DNA of 64,000 nt from Mangrovimonas sp. TPBH4 (GCF_001280505.1 NZ_LBIO01000068.1:1-64000); one strand, 5' to 3'. Shown: positions 1-8,787, counted from the stretch's first letter. The notes: generated from the letters alone by a model not told the origin. Made by a program: numbers and translations.

Positions 1-306
1 CGCCTGTAGTAACGGAGGTGAACATCTGTTCGGACGAGGAATATTTGTGGTCCGTCAATGGGGAGACCTATACAACGGCCCAGGACATCACGATAGAGGG
101 CGAGGACTGTGCTGCTGACCAGCGCCTAGTGCTAACGGTGACACCGAAGCCAGCGCCTGTAGTAACGGAGGTCAATATCTGTTCGGATGAGGAATATTTG
201 TGGTCCGTTAATGGGGAGTCCTATACAACGGCCCAGGACATCACGATAGAGGGAGTGGATTGTGCGGCCGACCAGAGATTGGTACTTAGTGTTTACCCAG
301 TTCCAC
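1..306 (+). repeat. 153-bp in-frame tandem repeat, two copies in window, probably continuing to the left
   Basis: Bases 1-153 and 154-306 encode the same 51-residue unit (PVVTEVNICSDEEYLWSVNG and onward). The copies are nearly identical at DNA level over the first 110 bases and then diverge. The window starts inside the array, so the true copy number is unknown. Hand-counted GC over 1-300 is about 53%, against roughly 30-47% in lines sampled downstream in the same gene. Confidence 0.85.
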
Positions 307-1892
307 TAGTAGATGCAGGTATGAACATCTTTATTACTTGTTCTGTAGATGGTCAGGAGGCTTTGGAAGGAAGTGCTTCTGTGGAAGGAGGAGAAATCGA
401 TACCGTAGAATGGAGTAATGCCGGTGGAACAATTATTAGCGGGGGAGATACTCTTACTCCTATAATTGAAGGTTCTGGTATATATGCGTTAACGGTGACA
501 ACAACGGATGGTTGCTCAGCAAGTGATTCAGTGGAAGTGGTTATTGAAGACTACAAAGCTCCAGAAATAAAGGCAGATATCCCTTATATGGATCTTGGAT
601 GTAATCCTTCAGAGATTATTCCACCCGTATTCACTCTGGTTGAAGATGAAAATGAAACTAATATTCCTTCTAACACAGAAGGTCCTATAAATAATGAAGG
701 ATGTAATTTTGAACAGACTTGGACAGCTAGTTATTTAGACTGTGCTGGAAATATTCAATCTCTAAGTGTGACCTTCACTTGGATAGAAGATACAGAAGAT
801 CCTAAAATTGAACTTCCTGTGGTGGAACTGAAGTGTAATGAAGCCTTTCCAGAAGAGTTAGAGGCTTATTTTTCTGATAATTGCGTGGATTCCGGCTATG
901 TTTATGCAGGTCCAACCAATATAACCGTTGTGGATTGTGTAGAGTATGCCGATTATGTATTTGTGGCATCAGATCAATGTAATACCACAGAGGTGACCTT
1001 AAAAGTGCAACGAGAATTCGATTTGTATGACAATTGTGAAACGGCCTATGGAAGGGATCCAGAAACTAACTCGTGTTTCATTCCAGATTTTGGCAATTGG
1101 GGGTGGACCAATTATTTTGAAGAGGAAAATGAGCCAGGAGCACCATACATAATGGAATTATACGCAGGGGCAGCACAGTGCGATATTACAAACCATTCTC
1201 CTGTGGGTACTGTAACTGTAAATTATGTTGATGGACAAGCAACGGTAACTTATGATTTGATGGATGGTTTTGTAATGAGTGAAGCGCATGTATATATTGG
1301 TTGCGAACAATATCCTAAGAAAGGAAAAGGCAAAAAGTATACGGTAGCGCCTGGGCAGTATAATTTCAATCCAAGTGGAAATTTAGGCTATGCTTCCAAT
1401 TATACCGTTGGTCCAGTAAATGTGGAAGGCCCAATTTATGTGATTGCCCATGCTGTTGTTTGTGAAGTAGTTTGTAAATGTTCTCCTGTAGTGGAAGGAG
1501 GTATTTATGAGCCAAACAATGAAATGATGGATTGTACCGAAGAGGAGCTGGTTGTGGAGAATCCTAAAGGTCCAAAAGGACCAAAAGGGCCGAAGGGGCC
1601 AAAAGGTAAAAATAAACGTACGGCCAGTACTTTTGATGTCTATCCTGTACCATTTAAAACGGCGATTAATATTAAATACCAATATGCTTTTGATACAGAT
1701 GTAACTATTGAAATTACGGACATTAGAGGTATTGTAGTTGCATCATATAAAGATGATCTTTATAGAGCCAATATGACGAGAGAAGTTAATTTCGATTTGT
1801 CCCATGCCTTGGATAGAATGCTCTATGTAAGAATCACATCTAATAATGGCAGTGAAATTAAGAAAATCATTTCCTCAAATGCTAAACGTTAA
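1..1892 (+). CDS. T9SS-secreted multidomain surface/extracellular protein, type A sorting domain (5' end outside window)
   Basis: The reading frame is open from the window edge (first whole codon at base 3), so the N-terminus and signal peptide are missing. In order it shows two near-identical 51-residue repeats (core NICSDEEYLWSVNGE), a PKD/SprB-like segment (to about residue 180), two HYR-like stretches with paired cysteines, a module starting GNWGWTNYF and containing YVIAHAVVC that resembles modules seen in other flavobacterial secreted proteins, a Gly-Pro-Lys tract (bases about 1565-1610), and a C-terminal domain of about 85 residues starting TFDVYPVPF that fits the Por secretion type A sorting signal. 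The product is therefore expected to cross the outer membrane by T9SS and be surface-attached or released. Its binding target cannot be told. It ends in a strong bidirectional terminator. Confidence 0.85.
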   Translation, partial: PVVTEVNICSDEEYLWSVNGETYTTAQDITIEGEDCAADQRLVLTVTPKPAPVVTEVNICSDEEYLWSVNGESYTTAQDITIEGVDCAADQRLVLSVYPVPLVDAGMNIFITCSVDGQEALEGSASVEGGEIDTVEWSNAGGTIISGGDTLTPIIEGSGIYALTVTTTDGCSASDSVEVVIEDYKAPEIKADIPYMDLGCNPSEIIPPVFTLVEDENETNIPSNTEGPINNEGCNFEQTWTASYLDCAGNIQSLSVTFTWIEDTEDPKIELPVVELKCNEAFPEELEAYFSDNCVDSGYVYAGPTNITVVDCVEYADYVFVASDQCNTTEVTLKVQREFDLYDNCETAYGRDPETNSCFIPDFGNWGWTNYFEEENEPGAPYIMELYAGAAQCDITNHSPVGTVTVNYVDGQATVTYDLMDGFVMSEAHVYIGCEQYPKKGKGKKYTVAPGQYNFNPSGNLGYASNYTVGPVNVEGPIYVIAHAVVCEVVCKCSPVVEGGIYEPNNEMMDCTEEELVVENPKGPKGPKGPKGPKGKNKRTASTFDVYPVPFKTAINIKYQYAFDTDVTIEITDIRGIVVASYKDDLYRANMTREVNFDLSHALDRMLYVRITSNNGSEIKKIISSNAKR

Positions 1893-1921
1893 AAATTGAG
1901 TGATAGCGTAATTCTTAGTTG

Positions 1922-1953
1922 AAAAAAGTGGTCATTGTAGTGACCACTTTTTT
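1922..1953. terminator. Bidirectional intrinsic terminator
   Basis: Perfect 13-bp stem (AAAAAAGTGGTCA / TGACCACTTTTTT) with a 6-nt loop. It lies between two convergent genes and has an A-run on one side and a T-run on the other, so it can serve both strands. Confidence 0.9.
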
Positions 1954-1954
1954 G

Positions 1955-2596
1955 TTATGCAAATTTTGAAATAAGCTTGGTGTTCACTATGTGCTTACCT
2001 TCAAAAGGGATGATGTTTAAATTGTTTTGGAAAAGTAGGTTCGCTTTGTCAATTTCCGTTTCCATACGTTCTTTTGTTAAGTATTCATCTTCTGTGCCAT
2101 ATAGAAGAGATACTTGCGTAGAGGGATCCATATAGTTGAAATCTTCAGGAGTCAATTCTTTTGGAATGCCACCGGAATGAATGATTAATTCTTGGCATTG
2201 CAGTTTCCGTTTAGCCAAATAACGCATAGCAACACTCACGCCCTGGGAATAGCCCAATACAATCAGTTTTTTGTTGGTTGGGAATTGTTCTGTTTCCCAA
2301 ACGGCATCAAAATAACGCATCACATTTTCAGTTTCCTTAAGCGTATTTTCCTTGGTAAGCCAACTGGCTCCCACATGTCTTAGTTTTGGTGGAATGTAGT
2401 ATTTACTTTGGGCCTGTGGAGCGACTATGTAGTTTTCTTCAGCATTTAAATGTTCAAAATGCCTTAAAAAGTAACGACTTAAATAGCCCATGCCATGGCA
2501 AACAAACCAAATATTTTTGGTGCGCTCGGTAAGTTGGTTTAGGGTGGCATAGGAATTTGTTGTAGTATAGCTGATTTCCTTTTCGGATAAATTCAT
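1955..2596 (-). CDS. Alpha/beta hydrolase, phospholipase/carboxylesterase-like
   Basis: A 213-residue serine hydrolase. The nucleophile elbow is GYSQG (about residue 115). The likely acid is in LLYGTEDEYL and the catalytic His in FEGKHIV near the C-terminus, the order of an alpha/beta hydrolase triad. An early CHG motif (WFVCHGMG) fits the oxyanion hole. No signal peptide is seen, so it is probably cytosolic. The length matches small carboxylesterase-type enzymes better than MenH, which is usually about 250 residues with an HGF motif. It is divergent from menI with a 53-bp gap. The substrate is unknown. A role at the missing MenH step is possible but weakly supported. Confidence 0.8.
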   Translation of the reverse strand: MNLSEKEISYTTTNSYATLNQLTERTKNIWFVCHGMGYLSRYFLRHFEHLNAEENYIVAPQAQSKYYIPPKLRHVGASWLTKENTLKETENVMRYFDAVWETEQFPTNKKLIVLGYSQGVSVAMRYLAKRKLQCQELIIHSGGIPKELTPEDFNYMDPSTQVSLLYGTEDEYLTKERMETEIDKANLLFQNNLNIIPFEGKHIVNTKLISKFA

Positions 2597-2649
2597 TATT
2601 AGTCTTGGTTTTGTATTTTTACAATCGACTTTAAAATTACACTATTTCT

Positions 2650-3075
2650 ATGCAATTATCGAAAGAAGAGGTTCTGCAACGTGCCAATGAACAATGTAAA
2701 AATACCTTGATGGAAACCTTGAATATTGAAATTGTGGACTTTGGGGAGGACTTTTTGGTAGCCAAAATGCCTGTGGATTCTAGAGTTCATCAACCAGACG
2801 GGGTATTGCATGGAGGGGCTACTGCCGCACTAGCTGAGAGTGTAGGGAGCTTTGCTTCTCATATTTTTGTGGATACTGAAAAGTTTTTTGTGAGAGGTAT
2901 AGAAATTACGGCCAATCACCTAAAAGGAATTCGAGAAGGTAATGTTTATGCCAAAGCCACCTTTATCCATAAAGGAAGAACCACCCAACTTTTGGATATT
3001 CGCGTGACCGACGACGATAACAATCTGATTTCCGTGTGTAAGTTGTCCACCATTTCCTTGCCTAAAAATAAGTAA
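2650..3075 (+). CDS. menI: Hotdog-fold thioesterase, probable 1,4-dihydroxy-2-naphthoyl-CoA hydrolase
   Basis: A 141-residue PaaI/YbgC-type hotdog protein. The family helix motif is visible as VLHGGATAALAESVGS (about residues 53-68), containing the acidic residue (Glu) of this enzyme class. In menaquinone synthesis such enzymes release CoA from DHNA-CoA before prenylation by MenA. The assignment to MenI rests on context: the stop codon overlaps the menF start by one base (TAATG), and menD follows. On sequence alone it could be another small acyl-CoA thioesterase. Confidence 0.8.
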   Translation: MQLSKEEVLQRANEQCKNTLMETLNIEIVDFGEDFLVAKMPVDSRVHQPDGVLHGGATAALAESVGSFASHIFVDTEKFFVRGIEITANHLKGIREGNVYAKATFIHKGRTTQLLDIRVTDDDNNLISVCKLSTISLPKNK

Positions 3076-4205
3076 TGGATCTAGATGCATTTTTGACACA
3101 ATTTCAGGATTTCTACAAATCCCAACGTCCCTTTGTTCTTTATAGAAAACCAAATAAAAAGGCAATAAAGGCCTTGGTCCAAGGGGATGATAGCTTACAT
3201 TTTGTAAAGGATTTTTCCGAACAAGGGTTTGTCATGGCTCCGTTTGACGATAAGCAAAACATGGTTTTAATTCCTTTGGAGAATTCAGAGATCCTTGAAT
3301 TGGAAGCCTTCCATGTAAAAGACTTGGAAAAAAGAGAGAATTCATGGTCTTCATCCAATCTTGAAGCAGACAAAAAGCAACATGTGGACTTGGTGAAAGA
3401 GGGGGTGAATGCCATTCGAAATGGAGCCTTTGAAAAAGTTGTGCTTTCAAGGAAGGAAAAGGTTGTTTTGGATGCTCCGAATCCGATCGAGTTGTTTCAA
3501 AAATTATTGGCTACATATCCAACGGCCTTTGTGTATTGTTGGTATCACCCTAAAATAGGATTGTGGCTTGGGGCCACGCCTGAAACCTTGCTAAAAGTTG
3601 AAAATAGCAGGATGTCTACCATGGCTTTGGCAGGAACACAGGCTTATAAAGATATAGAAGATGTAGTTTGGGGAGTTAAAGAGCAGCAGGAGCAACAATT
3701 CGTTACCGATTTTATTGTTGAAAGTCTTCATGGGGTCGTAGACAATTTACGAGTTACTGAACCAGCTACTGTAAGGGCGGGAGGACTGCTTCATATTCAA
3801 ACCAAGATTAGTGGGACTTTGAATGGCAATCTGGAAGAAGTCATTAAAAGATTGCATCCAACACCTGCTGTATGTGGATTGCCAAAATTGGCTTCAAAAG
3901 CATTTATTATTGAAAAGGAGCATTACAATCGTACTTACTACACAGGTTTTCTTGGGGAACTTAATCTTAAGGAGAAGAACGCTCGCAATACTAAACGAAG
4001 AAACATCGAAAACAATGCTTACGATACGGTAAAAACGGTTACTGATTTATATGTGAACTTACGCTGTATGCAGCTTGAGGAGGATGCGGCTTTGATTTAT
4101 GTTGGTGGAGGCATTACCAAAGATTCCAATCCGGAATTGGAATGGGAGGAAACCGTAAACAAATCCAAAACCATGAAAAAAGTGCTGAATTCTATTCAGA
4201 AATAA
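3075..4205 (+). CDS. menF: Isochorismate synthase
   Basis: A chorismate-binding enzyme of 376 residues. It converts chorismate to isochorismate, the first committed step to menaquinone. Typical motifs are present: VVLSRKE in the middle, LWLGATPETLL, MALAGT, HPTPAVCGLPK and GFLGELN towards the C-terminus. The N-terminal part is short compared with some EntC/MenF proteins. The start overlaps the menI stop by one base, implying translational coupling. A siderophore-type EntC role is unlikely because menD follows 124 bp downstream. Confidence 0.93.
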   Translation: MDLDAFLTQFQDFYKSQRPFVLYRKPNKKAIKALVQGDDSLHFVKDFSEQGFVMAPFDDKQNMVLIPLENSEILELEAFHVKDLEKRENSWSSSNLEADKKQHVDLVKEGVNAIRNGAFEKVVLSRKEKVVLDAPNPIELFQKLLATYPTAFVYCWYHPKIGLWLGATPETLLKVENSRMSTMALAGTQAYKDIEDVVWGVKEQQEQQFVTDFIVESLHGVVDNLRVTEPATVRAGGLLHIQTKISGTLNGNLEEVIKRLHPTPAVCGLPKLASKAFIIEKEHYNRTYYTGFLGELNLKEKNARNTKRRNIENNAYDTVKTVTDLYVNLRCMQLEEDAALIYVGGGITKDSNPELEWEETVNKSKTMKKVLNSIQK

Positions 4206-4329
4206 ATACAGAAAGTAGGCTGGGAGAAACTTCGGTGAATTTAAAAAGCTGTATTGAATAATCGTCCTTTTCATTTAGTATAATTCATAGAATGCTTAAT
4301 TTTACAGCTCATTTGTAGATACTCGATTC

Positions 4330-6090
4330 ATGAAATATTCCGCGATTCCACTCGCACAAACTGTAGTACAGCTTTGTAAAGCCAAGAATATAAAACATAT
4401 TGTTATTTCTCCAGGTAGCCGTAGCGCTCCCTTAACTATAGGGTTTACCAACGACGAATTTTTTACCTGTTACAGCATTGTAGATGAGCGATGTGCAGCG
4501 TTTTTTGCCTTAGGTATTGCGCAAAGTATTCAAGAACCTGTTGCCGTGGTTTGTACTTCGGGAAGTGCCTTGTTGAACTATTATCCAGCGGTGGGCGAAG
4601 CTTATTATAGTGATATCCCTTTGGTGGTGTTGTCTGCAGACCGTCCTAAATATTTGGTAGGAATTGGTGATGGACAGACCATAAACCAAGAGAATGTGTT
4701 CAAAAATCACATTTTGTATTCGGCTAACTTAAAGCAGGATTTGGATGTGAAAGCAAAACCTTCAGACGACGATGAACCCGCCATTATTAAAAGCATAGAA
4801 CATAAGTTAGAGCGGTTTTTAGGATTGAAACAGGAGCTTCAGGAAGAGAATGAACACGAAGTCAATGACGCGATCAATATTGCAATTACAAGAAAAGGGC
4901 CCGTTCATATCAATATTCCTTTTGATGAACCTTTATATGGGATAGCCGATGAATTAAGTGTGAATCCAAAGGTCATTAAGCCAGAAGTTAAGCCTAAAAA
5001 AATGGATGCTTTAGAGCTGAAGCTCTGCTTGGAAGATTGGAGCAATGCTTCCAAAAAAATGATTTTGGTAGGGGTGAATGGTCCAAATGCTTTGGAAGCA
5101 AAGTGGATTGAAGAGTTGGCAAATGACAATAGTGTGTTGGTATTTACCGAAACGACGTCCAATTTGCACCATAAAGAGTTCTTTCCTAGTATCGATAAAC
5201 TCATTGCGCCTTTAACAGAGGAAGAGTTTAAGGAGTTGCAACCAGACATTTTGATTACGTTTGGAGGTTTGATTGTTTCCAAAAAAATCAAGGCATTTTT
5301 AAGAAAATATAAACCGAAACAGCATTGGCATGTAGATGAGAAGAAAGCCAATGATACGTTTTTCTGTTTGGAAAAACACCTAAAGGTGTCTCCAAACCAA
5401 TTTTTTGAAAGCTTGTTGCCCAAGTTAACCCATATAAAGAAAAGCAATTACAAGCAAGTTTGGAAAGCGGTAAAAACACATAGAAGAGAAAAACACAGTG
5501 AATACATGGAGGAGATTCCGTATTGTGATTTCAAGGTGTTTTCAAAGTTGTTGAAGAGCGTTCCGGATCATACAAATTTGCAAATGGGGAATAGTTCAGC
5601 TATTAGATATGCCCAACTGTTTAAAGGGAATCCAACGGTGGCAGTGTATTGCAATAGGGGAACTAGTGGTATCGACGGCAGCACAAGTACCGCGATTGGC
5701 TTTGCTCACTCCAATGAAGCCCAAACTACATTTATTACAGGAGATTTGAGCTTCTTGTACGACAGCAATGCGTTGTGGAACAATCATATTCCGAAGTCAT
5801 TTAGAATCATTGTCATCAATAATTATGGAGGTGGTATTTTTAGAATTCTTCCAGGACATAAAAACACAGAAAATTTTGATACCTTCTTTGAAACCAAACA
5901 TCATTTAACAGCAAAGCATTTATGTGCCATGTATGGTTTGGATTATCAAACGGCAGATAATGAAGAAAGTTTATCAGCCGCTTTAGCGGATTTTTATAAT
6001 GAATCTGAGCAACCAAAATTATTGGAAATCTTTACTCCTAGTAAGGTAAATGATGAAGTATTGCTGAACTATTTTAAGTTCATACTTTAA
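4330..6090 (+). CDS. menD: 2-succinyl-5-enolpyruvyl-6-hydroxy-3-cyclohexene-1-carboxylate synthase
   Basis: A ThDP-dependent enzyme of 586 residues, the usual MenD length. It joins isochorismate and 2-oxoglutarate. The N-terminal motif SPGSRSAPLTIGF, the central GTSGIDGSTSTAIGFA and the ThDP/Mg site GDLSFLYDSNALWNN followed by NNYGGGIFRILPG are all present. It lies downstream of menF in the same direction. The 124-bp gap holds no clear terminator, so it may be co-transcribed or may have its own promoter. Confidence 0.96.
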   Translation: MKYSAIPLAQTVVQLCKAKNIKHIVISPGSRSAPLTIGFTNDEFFTCYSIVDERCAAFFALGIAQSIQEPVAVVCTSGSALLNYYPAVGEAYYSDIPLVVLSADRPKYLVGIGDGQTINQENVFKNHILYSANLKQDLDVKAKPSDDDEPAIIKSIEHKLERFLGLKQELQEENEHEVNDAINIAITRKGPVHINIPFDEPLYGIADELSVNPKVIKPEVKPKKMDALELKLCLEDWSNASKKMILVGVNGPNALEAKWIEELANDNSVLVFTETTSNLHHKEFFPSIDKLIAPLTEEEFKELQPDILITFGGLIVSKKIKAFLRKYKPKQHWHVDEKKANDTFFCLEKHLKVSPNQFFESLLPKLTHIKKSNYKQVWKAVKTHRREKHSEYMEEIPYCDFKVFSKLLKSVPDHTNLQMGNSSAIRYAQLFKGNPTVAVYCNRGTSGIDGSTSTAIGFAHSNEAQTTFITGDLSFLYDSNALWNNHIPKSFRIIVINNYGGGIFRILPGHKNTENFDTFFETKHHLTAKHLCAMYGLDYQTADNEESLSAALADFYNESEQPKLLEIFTPSKVNDEVLLNYFKFIL

Positions 6091-6176
6091 TAGAGAAAAG
6101 GCTTAAACTGATTTCTGCATAAAAAAATGCATATCTTTAAAGTCCATTTCTAATAATTAAAAACACGATAAAATCT

Positions 6177-6515
6177 ATGAACAAGCGCGAAGAATTAATC
6201 ATTAAGTACGCCGCAGAGCTAAAAGATAAGTTTGGATTGGAACCTGATATGGATTTGCTTACCAAAATTACCATTGGCTGCGGACCGTCTATTTATAATG
6301 CAGATTCTGCGACAGTCTCCAGTTCAGATGATTCGGAATTGGAACGAGTAAAAACGAATTTCTTGATTAAAAAATTGGGGCTTGAGGATACTCCAGAATT
6401 GGATGTAGCTATTAATTCCGTGATAGATAATTATGGGCGCTCCAATAGGACTAAATATAGAGTGGTAGTCTATTATTTGTTGACCAAACATTTCAGTAAG
6501 GAAACGGTTTATTAA
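6177..6515 (+). CDS. DUF2853 family protein
   Basis: A 112-residue soluble acidic protein. The pattern MNKREELIIKYAAELKDKFG, with ITIGCGPSIYNADSATVSSS in the middle and a C-terminal KYRVVVYYLLTKHF segment, matches the DUF2853 family of small proteins common in Bacteroidota and Alphaproteobacteria. Its function is not known. It lies 86 bp after menD and is followed directly by a strong terminator, so it may be the last gene of the menI-menF-menD unit. There is no signal peptide or membrane segment. Confidence 0.85.
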   Translation: MNKREELIIKYAAELKDKFGLEPDMDLLTKITIGCGPSIYNADSATVSSSDDSELERVKTNFLIKKLGLEDTPELDVAINSVIDNYGRSNRTKYRVVVYYLLTKHFSKETVY

Positions 6516-6534
6516 TCCTTCGATATAAGAATAG

Positions 6535-6562
6535 AAAAGCGCTACAAAGATGTAGCGCTTTT
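6535..6562. terminator. Intrinsic terminator after the DUF2853 gene
   Basis: Perfect 12-bp stem AAAAGCGCTACA / TGTAGCGCTTTT with an AAGA loop, followed by a T-rich run. Confidence 0.92.
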
Positions 6563-6594
6563 TGTTTTTGGGTTCACTATTATGCTTAACTTTG
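6562..6594 (+). promoter_or_regulatory. Flavobacterial-type promoter of the cvfB-like gene, nearly leaderless
   Basis: TTG at 6562-6564, a 22-base spacer, then TAACTTTG at 6587-6594. This fits the Bacteroidota TTG / TAnnTTTG promoter. The start codon is at 6599, only 4 bases after the box, so the mRNA probably starts at or very near the ATG. Confidence 0.65.
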
Positions 6595-6598
6595 CCGC

Positions 6599-7429
6599 AT
6601 GATACACATTGGAGAATACAATACTTTAGAAATTGTAAGAGAAACCGAGCCTGGTTTGTTTTTGTCGGATAAAGAAGAAAACGAGGTCTTGTTGCCCAAC
6701 CGTTATGTTCCGGAATCTTTTGAGATTGGAGATGAATTGGAAGTCTTTGTTTATTTGGATAACGAAGAGCGTTTGGTGGCTGTTACAGATCATCCGTACA
6801 TTACCAAAGGAGATTTCGCCCTTTTAAGATGTAATGCCGTGACCAAATTCGGGGCTTTTTTGGATTGGGGAATGGTGAAGGAGCTATTCTGTCCGTTTAA
6901 GGAGCAGGTCTTTAAAATGAAAGAAGGCGGTTGGTATTTGGTACATTGTTATCTAGATGAAGAAACCGAAAGATTGGTGGCTTCGAGCAAAACCAATAGA
7001 TTTTTGGATAACACAAATCTTACGGTAGAAGTATTTGATGAAGTGGATCTAATTGTATCCCATCCTTCAGAAATTGGGATGAATGTTATCGTGAACAAAA
7101 AACATCAGGGACTCATTTTTAAAGACAATATCTTTAAGGATCTGAGTGTTGGCGATCGCTTGAAAGGTTTCGTCAAGAAGATTCGTAAGGATAATAAGTT
7201 GGATATTGTATTGGAGCAAATTGGCTATAGAAGCATAGAACCCAATGCCGATATTATTCTGAAGGAATTAAAGGATAATGGTGGTTATTTGGAACTTACC
7301 GATAAATCCGATCCTGAACTTATTAAAGAGGTACTTCAAATGAGTAAGAAGAACTTTAAAAAGGGGATTGGAAATCTATACAAGCAACGCTTGATAGAGA
7401 TTAAAGAGGATGGAATTTATTTGGCTTAG
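6599..7429 (+). CDS. S1 RNA-binding domain protein, CvfB/YitL family
   Basis: A 276-residue protein. It fits the CvfB family: several S1-like OB folds in the N-terminal two thirds (for example KFGAFLDWGMVKELFCPF, and GLIFKDNIFKDLSVGDRLKG near residue 185) and a winged-helix C-terminal part (KKNFKKGIGNLYKQRL). In Firmicutes CvfB binds RNA and influences virulence regulation. In this lineage the role is unknown, and an RNA-binding or translation-related role is inferred. Its 3' end overlaps the convergent gene by 29 bp. The start at 6599 is fixed by the promoter box just upstream. Confidence 0.88.
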   Translation: MIHIGEYNTLEIVRETEPGLFLSDKEENEVLLPNRYVPESFEIGDELEVFVYLDNEERLVAVTDHPYITKGDFALLRCNAVTKFGAFLDWGMVKELFCPFKEQVFKMKEGGWYLVHCYLDEETERLVASSKTNRFLDNTNLTVEVFDEVDLIVSHPSEIGMNVIVNKKHQGLIFKDNIFKDLSVGDRLKGFVKKIRKDNKLDIVLEQIGYRSIEPNADIILKELKDNGGYLELTDKSDPELIKEVLQMSKKNFKKGIGNLYKQRLIEIKEDGIYLA

Positions 7430-7835
7430 GCACGAATTGTAATTGGCCTAAAACCCATTCGGTCGCATCTGCGAGTGTATTGAAACGCTTTCTTTTAAAG
7501 CTGAAATAGTGTTCCTCAATGGCCAACATACGTTTGGTGTTGTGGTTGTAGGTAACAACGGCATAAGCTTTAATATGGCTTACTTTGCTGCTGTTTTCAA
7601 GGGCATCTACAAGGTCTACAGAAAAGGAGTGTACACGGTTGGAAATAAAGCCATAGGGTTGGTCTCCAAAAATCTCATCGCATAGATCAAATATTTCCTC
7701 AAAATCCTTAAAGGCCACGTTGGTGCCTTGCCTAAATTCGGCAACTACGTAATTGCTGAAAAAATGAAAGTCACCTATTTCAATACAATAAGTGGCTTCC
7801 ACGTTTTTAGCGAAAGGCGATTCCAATACTTTCAT
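7401..7835 (-). CDS. Conserved hypothetical protein, paralogue of the gene at 32814-33242
   Basis: A 144-residue soluble protein with no signal peptide. I do not recognise a named family with certainty. The size and alternating beta/alpha pattern suggest a SpoIIAA/STAS-like fold, which is inference. The central motif FISNRVHSFSVD is shared with the window's second copy (YISNRVNSYSLD), and both have an aromatic-rich start and an ATEWV / AMEWV ending segment. Its last 29 bases overlap the 3' end of the convergent cvfB-like gene. Confidence 0.75.
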   Translation of the reverse strand: MKVLESPFAKNVEATYCIEIGDFHFFSNYVVAEFRQGTNVAFKDFEEIFDLCDEIFGDQPYGFISNRVHSFSVDLVDALENSSKVSHIKAYAVVTYNHNTKRMLAIEEHYFSFKRKRFNTLADATEWVLGQLQFVPKPNKFHPL

Positions 7836-7947
7836 TTCTTAACAAAATCTAACAACCAAAACAAAATTAGGGAGCAAGATTTTCCCTACCAAAAAAATGA
7901 ATTCATATTAGTTGTAAATATGTATTTTTACGCTGAAATTAATTATC

Positions 7948-8787
7948 ATGAGTAATATAAATTGGAAAACGGCCAAGGAATACGAAGATATCACGTATAA
8001 AAAATGCGATGGTGTGGCACGTATTGCGTTCAACAGGCCAAATGTTAGGAATGCCTTTAGGCCTAAAACCACAAGTGAATTATATGATGCCTTTTACGAT
8101 GCCAATGAAGATGTAAATATCGGGGTGGTATTGTTATCTGCCGAAGGACCGTCGACTAAGGATGGCGTGTATTCTTTTTGCAGTGGAGGAGATCAAAAGG
8201 CGAGAGGCCATCAAGGTTATGTTGGAGAGGATGGTTACCATCGTTTAAATATTTTGGAAGTACAACGCTTGATTCGTTTTATGCCTAAAGCTGTGATTGC
8301 TGTGGTGCCAGGATGGGCTGTTGGTGGCGGTCATAGTTTACATGTGGTTTGCGATTTAACACTAGCCAGTAAGGAACATGCCATTTTTAAACAAACCGAT
8401 GCCGATGTCACCAGTTTTGACGGTGGTTATGGATCTGCCTATTTAGCTAAAATGGTTGGTCAGAAAAAGGCAAGAGAAATATTTTTCTTAGGAAGAAATT
8501 ATTCTGCTCAGGAAGCTTTTGAAATGGGAATGGTAAATGCCGTGATTCCTCATGCCGAATTGGAAGACACCGCTTTTGAATGGGCTCAGGAAATATTGGC
8601 AAAATCCCCAACGTCCATTAAAATGCTAAAATTCGCAATGAACCTTACCGACGACGGAATGGTGGGGCAACAAGTATTTGCGGGAGAAGCGACGCGTTTG
8701 GCCTATATGACAGAAGAGGCCAAAGAAGGTAGAAATGCCTTTTTGGAAAAGCGTAAGCCTAACTTCGACAAAAAGTGGATTCCTTAA
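7948..8787 (+). CDS. menB: 1,4-dihydroxy-2-naphthoyl-CoA synthase
   Basis: A crotonase-fold enzyme of 279 residues that closes the ring of o-succinylbenzoyl-CoA. It shows the oxyanion segments SGGDQKARG and PGWAVGGGHSLHVVCD, and the MenB-specific region TDADVTSFDGGYGSAYLAKMVGQ. Alternative crotonases such as enoyl-CoA hydratase lack that region. It is followed 17 bp later by menA, so the two are probably one transcript. Confidence 0.96.
   Translation: MSNINWKTAKEYEDITYKKCDGVARIAFNRPNVRNAFRPKTTSELYDAFYDANEDVNIGVVLLSAEGPSTKDGVYSFCSGGDQKARGHQGYVGEDGYHRLNILEVQRLIRFMPKAVIAVVPGWAVGGGHSLHVVCDLTLASKEHAIFKQTDADVTSFDGGYGSAYLAKMVGQKKAREIFFLGRNYSAQEAFEMGMVNAVIPHAELEDTAFEWAQEILAKSPTSIKMLKFAMNLTDDGMVGQQVFAGEATRLAYMTEEAKEGRNAFLEKRKPNFDKKWIP

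Noticed and set aside
7728..7955. 75-codon plus-strand frame upstream of menB
   Set aside because: Mostly antisense to the 144-residue gene at 7401-7835, overlaps the menB start and resembles no family.
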